Source: an uncultured Collinsella sp. (GTDB lineage: Bacteria; Actinomycetota; Coriobacteriia; Coriobacteriales; Coriobacteriaceae). From it: a stretch of 64,000 nt of DNA. Shown here one piece after another: positions 1 to 9,244 of this stretch. The notes under the pieces were generated by a model. It had not been told where the DNA came from and made no database searches. It saw only the letters and a program-made list of their open reading frames with translations. Location of the stretch: positions 62,001 to 126,000 of the forward strand of contig UQLB01000001.1 of NCBI GenBank assembly GCA_900541725.1, given 5' to 3'. Every line of letters starts with the position of its first letter. Position 1 is the stretch's first letter. The position numbers were made by a program, and so were the translations under genes.

Positions 1-23
1 CTATATATATTTGTGGGACGAGC

Positions 24-52
24 TTGAAAACGCACGCACGAGCTGGCATAAT
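24..52 (+). promoter_or_regulatory. Promoter for rpmB
   Basis: A TTGAAA box at 24-29 and a CATAAT box at 47-52 are separated by 17 bases, close to the sigma-70/HrdB-type consensus. Transcription would begin near 59 and give a leader of about 160 nt before rpmB. In that leader a six-base-pair hairpin (186-191 with 200-205) stands directly before the Shine-Dalgarno AAGGAGG (208-214). It could modulate translation, but this is not shown. Confidence 0.65.
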
Positions 53-221
53 CCCCTCTGCTGCACGCAAATCGGATCTACGTCCAGGGCCGTGGCGTGA
101 GCACTATCGCCAAAAGAGGAATATCTCTGTGTAGATTACGCACAGGGAGCTGCTTCTGTGCTATAGTTCAGGCTTGTTTGTTAACGCGACATGTTCGTTT
201 GTCGCCCAAGGAGGGTCAGTT

Positions 222-410
222 ATGTCCAAAGTTTGCGAAGTTTGCGGTAAGCACCCCGTTGCCGGTCGCTCCATCAGCCACTCTCACCGCGTCACCAACC
301 GTAAGTTCCGCCCCAACATCCAGCGCGTCTACGTCGTCGTCGATGGTCACCGTCGCAAGATGAACGTTTGCTCCACCTGCCTCAAGTCCGGCAAGGTTGC
401 GCGCTCCTAA
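222..410 (+). CDS. rpmB: 50S ribosomal protein L28
   Basis: 62 residues. Ribosomal large-subunit protein L28, bound at the rRNA surface near the E site. The conserved start MSKVCEVCGK and the SHRVTNRKFRPNIQ core are visible. Two CxxC pairs (CEVC near the N-terminus, CSTC near residue 52) mark the zinc-binding form of L28. The start at 222 is chosen because AAGGAGG lies 7 nt upstream, whereas the longer overlapping reading frames begin in the leader without such a site. It is transcribed alone from the promoter at 24-52 and followed by a strong terminator at 482-511. Confidence 0.97.
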   Translation: MSKVCEVCGKHPVAGRSISHSHRVTNRKFRPNIQRVYVVVDGHRRKMNVCSTCLKSGKVARS

Positions 411-418
411 ATAAGGTC

Positions 419-1009
419 TTACCAACAAGTACCTCGGACTCTCCGGGTCAAAGACCTCGCGTTCACATAGAACTTACCAAAGGCGTCCTCCCCAACGGAG
501 GGCGCCTTTTTGCACTCGCACTCATTGGGGACAGACTTACATGAGTGTTTGCAGATGTCAAAGGGATCGTAGCCCAGCTGGTATGCCTTGTAGCTTGACC
601 AACGATACGCCTCGAGCGAGTCGAGCGCGCCTTTCACAGGATTGAGATGGATATAATCGAGCAGCTGCACCGCCTGCGTGTCCGACTCAACCGCGACCCG
701 CGAATAGCGATTGTCAAACAGATGTCCCGTTCTCCCCGTTTTTCCATTGAAATACTTAGCATATGCCGTCAATGCGCACTGCATTGCCTTTGAAAGGTTG
801 TCAAATGGGTCATCAACCATCAAATGGAAGTGATTGTCCATAAGGCACCAAGCCAACACCGCCACGTCATGGCGCGCAAACCTGTCCGAGATATCCGATA
901 AGAAACGATAACGGTCGGAGTCATCTTCAAAAATAATCTGTTTGGAGTTGCCGCGGTCAAAGACGTGGTAATAGCCGGTGATCGAAACGGGGCGGGCGCA
1001 TCGGGGCAT
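419..1009 (-). CDS. REP-associated tyrosine transposase (IS200-like, RAYT)
   Basis: About 196 residues of the TnpA_REP/IS200-like Y1 family, single-strand DNA nucleases that form a 5'-phosphotyrosine link and mobilise or process REP palindromes. The HUH motif is seen in NHFHLMV, and a Tyr in LLDYIHLNPVKG lies in the region where the family places its nucleophile. The frame opens with TTG at 1024, but ATG at 1009 (MPRCARPVS) has GGAGAG just upstream and fits the family start. The frame does not stop at the element edge: it runs through the left inverted repeat and the rpmB terminator, so about the last 35 residues are non-family sequence. The functional protein is probably smaller, or the gene arrived by insertion and kept the first available stop. 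Confidence 0.85.
   Translation of the reverse strand: MPRCARPVSITGYYHVFDRGNSKQIIFEDDSDRYRFLSDISDRFARHDVAVLAWCLMDNHFHLMVDDPFDNLSKAMQCALTAYAKYFNGKTGRTGHLFDNRYSRVAVESDTQAVQLLDYIHLNPVKGALDSLEAYRWSSYKAYQLGYDPFDICKHSCKSVPNECECKKAPSVGEDAFGKFYVNARSLTRRVRGTCW
482..511 (+). terminator. Intrinsic terminator of rpmB
   Basis: A ten-base-pair GC-rich stem (482-491 with 497-506, one G-U pair) with a five-base loop is followed by five T residues at 507-511. The orientation fits rpmB. On the other strand this sequence is read through by the 3' end of the transposase reading frame, so the last residues of that protein are translated terminator DNA. Confidence 0.9.
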
Positions 1010-1185
1010 AATCTCTCCTTTCAAAACTGTTCAGGCAACACCTAAAAGGAGAGAAGCAACGCGAAATGCTGAGCCTGCAACCTATTTATATCCAATAAGC
1101 GGCAATAACAGGCCCAGAACGGCAAAATGGCAAAACGATGTCTGTCCCAAATGAGTGAAAGCACTCATGTAAGTCTGTCCCCAAT
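524..1185. mobile_element. RAYT element bounded by 24-bp inverted repeats
   Basis: The transposase gene is bracketed by perfect 24-bp inverted copies at 524-547 and 1162-1185 (core ggggacagacttacatgag). The right end is compound: a degenerate second copy at about 1139-1158 and a perfect seven-base-pair hairpin (1152-1158 with 1162-1168) adjoin it. Such palindromic repeats around a Y1 transposase are typical of REP/BIME organisation. The element occupies the space between the rpmB terminator and the adhE regulatory region, and no target duplication is evident. Confidence 0.75.
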
Positions 1186-1236
1186 AAGCGGTAAGCGGGG
1201 ATAAGCGGGGAGATGCAGCAGGCAGATAGTTCTAGT

Positions 1237-1266
1237 TAAAACGCTTCATTTTATTGAAGCGTTTTA
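1237..1266. promoter_or_regulatory. Inverted-repeat operator upstream of adhE
   Basis: A perfect 12-bp inverted repeat (taaaacgcttca at 1237-1248, its complement at 1255-1266) has a six-base spacer. Each arm has a central CG as in LacI/GalR-family or cre-like operators. No T-run follows the right arm, so a terminator is less likely. It lies about 95 bp before the adhE start and about 50 bp upstream of a possible -10 box TATCAT (1313-1318). The word taaaacgctt recurs upstream of ppdK at 25177-25186. Confidence 0.5.
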
Positions 1267-1358
1267 GTGTGCCTTTTAGAGGAATCTGACCGTTCACCGA
1301 ATTATTTCTTGCTATCATGCAAGGCGTAGGGTAAATCTCCGATCGCAAGGAGACACAA

Positions 1359-4007
1359 ATGGTGAAAAAGTCACCGGAAAACACTACTCCCGCAATTGTG
1401 GACAACGTAGAGGCGCTTGAGGCTAAGCTCGCTCAGATGCGAGAGGCCCAGGCGCTTTTTGCTACGTACACGCAGGAGCAGGTCGACAAGATCTTCTATG
1501 AGGCCGCCATGGCCGCCAACAAGGCTCGTATCCCGTTGGCGAAGATGGCCATCGAGGAGACCGGCCGCGGCGTTCTTGAGGACAAGGTCATCAAGAACCA
1601 CTACGCCGCAGAGTACATCTACAACGCTTACAAGAACACCAAGACCTGTGGCGTTCTGGAGCGCGACGAGGCTTACGGCATCACCAAGATCGCCGAGCCC
1701 ATCGGCATCGTGGGCGCCGTCATCCCGACGACCAACCCCACCTCCACCGCGATCTTCAAGACGCTGATCAGCCTGAAGACCCGCAATGCCATCATCATCT
1801 CCCCGCACCCGGCTGCCGCCAAGTGCACCATCGCCGCCGCCAAGCTCGTGCTTGACGCCGCCGTCAAGGCCGGCGCCCCCGAGGGCATCATCGGCTGGGT
1901 CGATGTCCCCTCCATCGAGCTGACCAACATGGTCATGCGCGACGTCGACATCATCCTCGCCACCGGTGGCCCGGGCATGGTCAAGGCCGCTTACTCCTCG
2001 GGCAAGCCCGCCCTGGGCGTTGGCGCCGGTAACACCCCGGTCGTCATCGACGACACCGCCGACGTACTGCTCGCCGTCAACTCCATCATCCACTCCAAGA
2101 CCTTCGACAACGGCATGATCTGCGCTTCCGAGCAGTCCGTGACCGTCATCGACACCATCTACGACCAGGTCAAGGCCGAGTTCCAGAAGCGCGGCTGCTA
2201 CTTCGTCAAGCAGGGTGCCGAGATGGAGGCCCTGCGTGCCGCCATGTTCAAGAACGGCGCCCTCGATCACCGCATCCCCGGCATGGCTGCCGCCAAGATC
2301 GCCGAGCTCGCCGGCATCGAGGTTCCCGCCAAGACTAAGATCCTGATCGCCGAGGTCACCTCCACCGACCCCGCCAAGGAGGAGTTCTCCCACGAGAAGC
2401 TCTCCCCAGTCCTGGCCATGTACCACGCCAAGGACTTCCAGGAGGCCGTCGACAAGGCCGAGCACCTGGTGCTCGCCGGTGGCCCGGGCCACACCGCCTC
2501 TCTGTACGTGCACTCCGCCCAGGCCGAAAAGATCAGCCTGTTCGAGCACGTCATGAAGGCCTGCCGCATCGTCATCAACACCCCGTCCTCGCACGGCGGC
2601 ATCGGTGACCTGTACAACTTTGGCATGAAGCCGTCTCTGACCCTGGGCTGCGGCTCCTGGGGCGGCAACTCCGTCTCCGAGAACGTTGGGGTGAAGCACT
2701 TGATCAACGTTAAGACTGTGGCCGAGCGCCGTGAGAATATGCTGTGGTTCCGCGCTCCCGAGAAGGTCTATTTCAAGAAGGGTTCCACGCCCGTCGCCCT
2801 CGACGAGCTGGGCAACGTCATGGGCAAGAAGCGCGCCTTCATCGTCACCGACCAGTTCCTCTTCAAGAATGGCAACACCCGCGCCATCGAGGCCAAGCTC
2901 GACGAGATGGGCATCGCCCACGACTGCTTCTATGACGTCGAGCCCGATCCGTCGCTGCAGTGCGCACGTCGCGGCGCCAAGCAGATGGCCCTCTTTGAGC
3001 CGGACGTCATCATCGCCGTCGGCGGTGGCTCCGCTATGGACGCCGGCAAGATCATGTGGATGATGTACGAGCACCCCGAGTGCAAGTTTGAGGACATGGC
3101 CATGGACTTCATGGACATCCGCAAGCGTATCTTCACCTTCCCCGAGATGGGCAAGAAGGCCTACTTCGTCGCCGTCCCGACCTCCTCGGGTACCGGCTCC
3201 GAGTGCACGCCGTTCGCCATCATCACCGACAAGGAGACCGGCATCAAGTGGCCGCTCGCCGACTACGCGCTGCTCCCCAACATGGCTATCGTCGACGCCG
3301 ACAACTGCATGACCGCCCCGCGCGGCCTGACCGCTGCCTCCGGCATCGACGTCATGACCCACGCCATCGAGTCCTACGTCTCCATCATGGCTTCCGACTA
3401 CACCAAGGGCCTCTCCGAGCGCGCTGCCAAGCTCGTCTTTGAGAACCTGCCCTCCAGCTTCACGAACGGCGCCAAGGACCCGCACGCCCGCGAGGAGATG
3501 CACAACGCCTCCTGCATGGCCGGTATGGCCTTCGCCAACGCCTTCCTGGGCCTCAACCACTCCATGGCTCACAAGCTCGGCGCTTTCCATCACCTGCCCC
3601 ACGGCATCGCTAACGCCGTCATCCTGACCCGCGTCATGCGCTACAACGCCGCCGAGGCCCCCGTCAAGATGGGTACCTTCTCCCAGTATCCTTACCCCAA
3701 CGCGCTGCACAACTACGCCGAGATGGCCAAGTACTGCGGCATCGAGGGCAAGGACGACAAGGAGGTCTTCGAGAACTTCATCACGAAGCTCGAGGAGCTC
3801 AAGGACTTCATCGGCGTCAAGAAGACCATCGCCGACTACGGTGTTGACGAGCAGTACTTCCTCGACACCCTCGACGAGATGACCGAGCAGGCATTCAACG
3901 ACCAGTGCACCGGCGCCAACCCGCGCTACCCGCTCATGAGCGAGATCAAGGAGCTCTACCTGGACGCCTACTACGGCCGCGAGCCTCAGGACTACGCCGT
4001 CTGCTAG
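1359..4007 (+). CDS. adhE: Bifunctional acetaldehyde-CoA/alcohol dehydrogenase
   Basis: 882 residues, the usual AdhE length. It reduces acetyl-CoA to acetaldehyde and then ethanol with NADH during mixed-acid fermentation, in the cytosol, usually as spirosome filaments. The N-terminal half is the CoA-acylating aldehyde dehydrogenase, with the catalytic Cys in DNGMICASEQ. The C-terminal half is iron-dependent alcohol dehydrogenase: GGGSAMDAGK binds NAD, and the His residues in NHSMAHKLGAFHHLPHG bind iron. The start at 1359 has AAGGAG 6-7 nt upstream. The gene is monocistronic or followed by the kinase at 4096, with a hairpin between. The operator at 1237-1266 suggests transcriptional control. 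A long antisense frame over it is a codon-bias shadow. Confidence 0.97.
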   Translation: MVKKSPENTTPAIVDNVEALEAKLAQMREAQALFATYTQEQVDKIFYEAAMAANKARIPLAKMAIEETGRGVLEDKVIKNHYAAEYIYNAYKNTKTCGVLERDEAYGITKIAEPIGIVGAVIPTTNPTSTAIFKTLISLKTRNAIIISPHPAAAKCTIAAAKLVLDAAVKAGAPEGIIGWVDVPSIELTNMVMRDVDIILATGGPGMVKAAYSSGKPALGVGAGNTPVVIDDTADVLLAVNSIIHSKTFDNGMICASEQSVTVIDTIYDQVKAEFQKRGCYFVKQGAEMEALRAAMFKNGALDHRIPGMAAAKIAELAGIEVPAKTKILIAEVTSTDPAKEEFSHEKLSPVLAMYHAKDFQEAVDKAEHLVLAGGPGHTASLYVHSAQAEKISLFEHVMKACRIVINTPSSHGGIGDLYNFGMKPSLTLGCGSWGGNSVSENVGVKHLINVKTVAERRENMLWFRAPEKVYFKKGSTPVALDELGNVMGKKRAFIVTDQFLFKNGNTRAIEAKLDEMGIAHDCFYDVEPDPSLQCARRGAKQMALFEPDVIIAVGGGSAMDAGKIMWMMYEHPECKFEDMAMDFMDIRKRIFTFPEMGKKAYFVAVPTSSGTGSECTPFAIITDKETGIKWPLADYALLPNMAIVDADNCMTAPRGLTAASGIDVMTHAIESYVSIMASDYTKGLSERAAKLVFENLPSSFTNGAKDPHAREEMHNASCMAGMAFANAFLGLNHSMAHKLGAFHHLPHGIANAVILTRVMRYNAAEAPVKMGTFSQYPYPNALHNYAEMAKYCGIEGKDDKEVFENFITKLEELKDFIGVKKTIADYGVDEQYFLDTLDEMTEQAFNDQCTGANPRYPLMSEIKELYLDAYYGREPQDYAVC

Positions 4008-4024
4008 TTTTAGCACGGTTTTTA

Positions 4025-4063
4025 ACGGCGGGGGTGCACGGGTGTTTCACACACCCCCGCCGT
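4025..4063 (+). terminator. Hairpin after adhE
   Basis: A 12-base-pair stem (4025-4036 with 4052-4063) of almost pure G/C with a 15-nt loop lies 17 nt after the adhE stop. No clear T-run follows, so it may be a weak terminator or an mRNA 3'-end stabiliser that still allows read-through into the kinase gene at 4096. Confidence 0.55.
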
Positions 4064-4095
4064 CGCTTCTATCGCATCGTTGAAAGGATGCAACC

Positions 4096-4860
4096 ATGCT
4101 GCTACCCGATTCCAAGACCGAGCTCGTCCGCCGTGGCAACAAGGTCGTTTACGACCTGGGCGACAAGATCGTCAAGGTCTTTAACGAGACCAAGCCTGTC
4201 TCCGACGTGTTCAACGAGGCTTTGAATCTTGCCCGCATCAATGAGTGCGGCATCCGCAGCCCCAAGGCGCTCGAGGTTTCCCAGCTCGAGAACGCCAACG
4301 GCTGGGCGCTCGTGACCGAGAAGGTTCCGGGCACCACCCTTGCCGAGAAGATGACTGCCGAGCCCCAGCGCTTTGGTGAGTACCTCGAGATGTTCGTCGA
4401 CCTCCAGATCGAGATCCACGGCTACACCTCCCCGCTGCTCAACCGTCAGCGCGACAAGTTCGCCCGCATGATCGACAGCCTTGATCAGCTCAATGCCACC
4501 ACGCGCTACAACCTTCAGGAGCGTCTGGACGGCATGACCAAGGAGTTCAAGGTCTGCCACGGCGACTTCAACCCCTCCAACGTCATCGTCGGCGACGACG
4601 GCCAGCTCTATGTGTGCGACTGGGCACACGCCACCCAGGGCTCCCCTGCTGCCGACGTTGCCACCACCTACCTGCTCTTTGCCCTCAACAGCAAGGATCA
4701 GGCCGAGGCCTACCTGGAGCTCTACTGCGACCGCGCCGACATGCCCATGCAGGTCGTGCGTCAGTGGATGAGCATCGTCGCCGCTTCCGAGCTCGCTCGT
4801 AAGCGCAACGTGAACGATGAGTTCCTGAAGAACTGGATCGACGTCGTCGATTATCAGTAA
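4096..4860 (+). CDS. APH-fold phosphotransferase family protein
   Basis: 254 residues of the aminoglycoside-phosphotransferase/choline-kinase superfamily. The catalytic loop VCHGDFNPSNVIV (HGDxxxxN) and the metal-binding Asp in YVCDWAHATQGSP are clear. An N-terminal lobe with beta strands and a Lys in DKIVKVF would hold ATP. The substrate cannot be read from sequence. Members with this short architecture often act on small metabolites or sugars, and there is no specific sign of antibiotic resistance. AAGGATG precedes the ATG. The gene lies downstream of adhE on the same strand, 88 nt away, and ends before a hairpin at 4896. Confidence 0.8.
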   Translation: MLLPDSKTELVRRGNKVVYDLGDKIVKVFNETKPVSDVFNEALNLARINECGIRSPKALEVSQLENANGWALVTEKVPGTTLAEKMTAEPQRFGEYLEMFVDLQIEIHGYTSPLLNRQRDKFARMIDSLDQLNATTRYNLQERLDGMTKEFKVCHGDFNPSNVIVGDDGQLYVCDWAHATQGSPAADVATTYLLFALNSKDQAEAYLELYCDRADMPMQVVRQWMSIVAASELARKRNVNDEFLKNWIDVVDYQ

Positions 4861-4895
4861 TATCTGAGCGATTTATTTCGCATCGGAGGCACAAT

Positions 4896-4937
4896 GGAAA
4901 ACCCCGCAGTTCGCATGGGCTGTAGGGTTTTCCTTTT
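4896..4937 (+). terminator. Terminator of the APH-fold gene
   Basis: Nine-base-pair stem ggaaaaccc (4896-4904) with gggttttcc (4925-4933), followed by TTTT. A 22-codon reading frame with its own GGAGG-type site (ATG at 4894, stop at 4960-4962) overlaps the hairpin exactly and may be fortuitous. Confidence 0.7.
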
Positions 4938-4960
4938 AGATATCAAGGATGCTACAAGAT

Positions 4961-5009
4961 AAAAGGACGGCCCCACATCTCCCCGATCTGGAGAAATGCG
5001 GGGCCGTCC
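4961..5009 (-). terminator. Terminator of the proS operon
   Basis: A ten-base-pair stem (4965-4974 with 5000-5009) encloses a smaller nested stem. On the minus strand it is followed by TTTT (4964-4961). It ends the long minus-strand transcript that finishes with proS, convergent with the plus-strand terminator at 4896-4937. Confidence 0.85.
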
Positions 5010-5039
5010 CGTATATCGAACTACAAGCGAAATCGTCGA

Positions 5040-6761
<1,722 letters not shown>

Positions 6762-7844
6762 TTATTTCTCCTCAATAAGCTTGTCGACCTCTGCCATAAG
6801 CGCGTCGACAATTTGGTCCTCAGCTACTTTACCAATGATCTGGCCATGCGAAAAGAGCAAGGCCTGACCACGTCCGCAAGCAACGCCCAGGTCGGCATCA
6901 GAAGCCTCGCCGGGGCCATTAACGGCACATCCCATAACGGCAATCGAAAGCGGCGCGGTATAGTTCTTAAGCCGCTCGGTTACTTCCTCGGCAATGGGAA
7001 TAAGGTTAACCTGGCAGCGGGCGCACGTGGGGCACGAGACAATCTCGGGGCCACGGCGACGCAGGCCCAACGACTGCAGAATACCCCAGGCAACCGGCGG
7101 CTCCTCAACCGGATCGGCTGTGAGCGACACACGCATGGTGTCGCCAATGCCTTCGGAAAGCAAGATACCCAAGCCTACAGAGCTCTTGATGGTGCCCTGG
7201 AGCTTGGTCCCCGCCTCCGTCACGCCCAGGTGAAGCGGAACGTGGGGAATCTCACGCGACAGGGCTCGATAGGTATCGAGCGTCGTTTGCACGCTATGGG
7301 CCTTGGCCGAAAGCACAATGTTCGTAAAGCCGCGGTCCTCAAAGTGCTTGACGAAGCGCTCGCTCGACATCACGAGCTTTTCGGGCTGCGTGAGGTCGTC
7401 GCGCTCGGCGATATCCTGCTCAAGCGAACCAGCGTTGACACCGATGCGAATTGCGCAGCCCGCAGCACCCGCGGCATCGATGACAGCATCGACCTTGGCC
7501 CAATCGCCGATATTACCGGGATTGATGCGGAGCTTGGCGGCACCGGCCTCCACAGCGCCAATGGCCAGCTTGTGGTTAAAGTGGATATCGGCAACGATTG
7601 GCACCGGAGACTCGGCACAGATGGTGCGGAAACCCTCAAGCGCGGCCTCGGTGGGCACGCTCACACGCACGATATCGCAGCCAGCCTGCGCCAACGCGCA
7701 CACTTGCGCAAGCGTTGCCTGGGCATCAGCGGTATCGGTGCAGGTCATGGATTGGACCACCACCGGCGCGCCGCCACCGATCTGCACACCGCCCACATGC
7801 ACGGGGCGCGTCAACTCGCGAGGCAAAGGATGGGATAAAGACAA
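6762..7844 (-). CDS. ispG: 4-hydroxy-3-methylbut-2-enyl-diphosphate synthase
   Basis: About 360 residues. This iron-sulfur enzyme converts MEcPP to HMBPP, the penultimate MEP-pathway step to isoprenoids. An N-terminal TIM-barrel (VVVQSMTCTDTADAQATL, VRVSVPTE, GVTEAGT) precedes the C-terminal cluster domain with CPTCARC and GCAVNGPGEA supplying the 4Fe-4S ligands. The open frame extends upstream into rseP, but TTG at 7844 (MSLSHPLPREL) has GGGGAG 8 nt upstream and gives the family's normal length. It overlaps the end of rseP only through its ribosome-binding region. Grouping with dxr in the same operon concentrates two MEP enzymes here. Confidence 0.95.
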   Translation of the reverse strand: MSLSHPLPRELTRPVHVGGVQIGGGAPVVVQSMTCTDTADAQATLAQVCALAQAGCDIVRVSVPTEAALEGFRTICAESPVPIVADIHFNHKLAIGAVEAGAAKLRINPGNIGDWAKVDAVIDAAGAAGCAIRIGVNAGSLEQDIAERDDLTQPEKLVMSSERFVKHFEDRGFTNIVLSAKAHSVQTTLDTYRALSREIPHVPLHLGVTEAGTKLQGTIKSSVGLGILLSEGIGDTMRVSLTADPVEEPPVAWGILQSLGLRRRGPEIVSCPTCARCQVNLIPIAEEVTERLKNYTAPLSIAVMGCAVNGPGEASDADLGVACGRGQALLFSHGQIIGKVAEDQIVDALMAEVDKLIEEK

Positions 7845-7857
7845 TCCAAACACTCCC

Positions 7858-9219
7858 CTACAGAATAAATCGAAGGATGTCGGAACGAAGCATATAGACA
7901 AACAGCAGCGCAAAGAGCGCGATGCCCACATAGCTCACAATCGTCTGGACCTTGAGAGGTAGCTCGCGGCCCGCAATCTTTTGAATGATCTCGATGACCA
8001 GCTTGCCGCCATCGAGTGGTGGGATGGGCAGCAGGTTCATAAAGCCAAGCGAGAACGAAATGAGGGCGGCAAACGAAAGGAACGTGGCAGGGCCGGCAGC
8101 AGCAGCCTGTGAGGACATAACGCTAATACCCACGATCGACGAGGACTGGTCGAGAATCTCCATCGTATGCTGCGGCTGGAGTAGGCGCATCACGCCCTCC
8201 GCTGTCTGCACGACATAGGAGAAAGACAGGCGAGCCGACGTGATGAGGTCTAAACGGACCACCTGCGTAGAGGCGTACACACCTAGGCGCTCATCCTCTT
8301 TGAGCGCAACCGTGGTCGAATGCTGCTTGCCGTCACGCTCGTACTCGATGGCGATATCGTCCTTACCGGCAGCCTTGCCGATGGCATCGTAAACGTCCAT
8401 CCAGGTAGAGCACGATACTCCGTCAACCGAAAGGATCGCGTCGCCGCCCTCGATACCCGCCTTGGCGGCAATAGACCCCTCGTCAACCTGACCGATCACG
8501 TTGGTATCCATCGGCACGGTGACACCCGTAATGGAATAGATGCTCATAAGGAGCAAAAAACCCGTCAGGATATTGACGAGAATGCCCGCGAGCAGCATAA
8601 AGGCGCGCTTGAGAAAGCCCTGGCCAAGATAAGTGTGCGAGCGCTCTTGCGCCAAGAAATCAGCCTCGCCGCACGGCAGCTCCCACACATCGCCCTCGGC
8701 AGTCGCATGCTCTCGATCGAAACGGCGGCCGTCAAAGGTGGTGTAACCCGCCGCGTCTCGCGGCAGCGTCTGATACTTGGTGGGATAGTAGCTCGGCGAG
8801 GGCTTCTCCCCTTCCTCATACCAAGGCGCGATAGAGCCCCAACCCAAGAGCAAGGCGCATGCCTCGAGCACATCCACCTCGGATAGCTCGAGCTCGGCGG
8901 CAAGGTCGGCCACGGTCACGCGACCATGACGATAGATAGCCGCGAACACGCGATCAGCGCAGGAGACGTCGGTCGGATCCATACCGCAGATGGCAGCGTA
9001 GCCACCCAGCAGCAGCGGGGTCACGCCAAACTTGGTTCCAATGCGACGCGACGTGTAATGGATGTCAAAGCGGCACGGCAGGCCCAAAAAGAACTCGGTC
9101 ACACGGACGCCGCAGGCACGCGCCGCCAAAAAGTGGCCGCCCTCGTGCAAAAACACGAGGACGGAAAGCATCAGCAGGCCCCAAAAGACCGATGAGAGAA
9201 CGCTCAGAACAGTATCCAT
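7858..9219 (-). CDS. rseP: Site-2 (RseP-type) membrane zinc metalloprotease with large insertion
   Basis: About 453 residues. Intramembrane protease that cleaves single-pass membrane substrates such as anti-sigma factors. HEGGH (residues 25-29) in TM1 binds zinc with the Asp in NLLPIPPLDGG near residue 400. A PDZ domain lies about 235-320. Between GGYAAICG (72-79) and the TM2 segment FMLLAGILVN (207-216) is an extra stretch of about 120 residues. It includes a winged-helix-like part (VFAAIYRHGRVTVADLAAEL), which usual RseP proteins do not show. The frame opens with TTG at 9234; ATG at 9219 is preferred though its SD is weak. The dxr-rseP-ispG order is common in Gram-positive genomes. Confidence 0.92.
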   Translation of the reverse strand: MDTVLSVLSSVFWGLLMLSVLVFLHEGGHFLAARACGVRVTEFFLGLPCRFDIHYTSRRIGTKFGVTPLLLGGYAAICGMDPTDVSCADRVFAAIYRHGRVTVADLAAELELSEVDVLEACALLLGWGSIAPWYEEGEKPSPSYYPTKYQTLPRDAAGYTTFDGRRFDREHATAEGDVWELPCGEADFLAQERSHTYLGQGFLKRAFMLLAGILVNILTGFLLLMSIYSITGVTVPMDTNVIGQVDEGSIAAKAGIEGGDAILSVDGVSCSTWMDVYDAIGKAAGKDDIAIEYERDGKQHSTTVALKEDERLGVYASTQVVRLDLITSARLSFSYVVQTAEGVMRLLQPQHTMEILDQSSSIVGISVMSSQAAAAGPATFLSFAALISFSLGFMNLLPIPPLDGGKLVIEIIQKIAGRELPLKVQTIVSYVGIALFALLFVYMLRSDILRFIL

Positions 9220-9244
9220 AAAACGAAAAAGCAATCCTTATGGG

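Noticed and set aside
1371..4016. 881-codon open frame antisense to adhE
   Set aside because: It mirrors adhE codon by codon, is low-complexity Val/Gly/Leu/Asp-rich and has no start signal; high-GC third positions keep the opposite strand open. The same explains long antisense frames over ppdK (22339-24996), tsf-rpsB (13740-15242) and glyQS (38385-40607).
4894..4962. 22-codon ORF with GGAGG-type site overlapping a hairpin, possible leader peptide
   Set aside because: It is followed only by convergent terminators and proS on the other strand, so there is no downstream gene to regulate; no codon run suggests attenuation.
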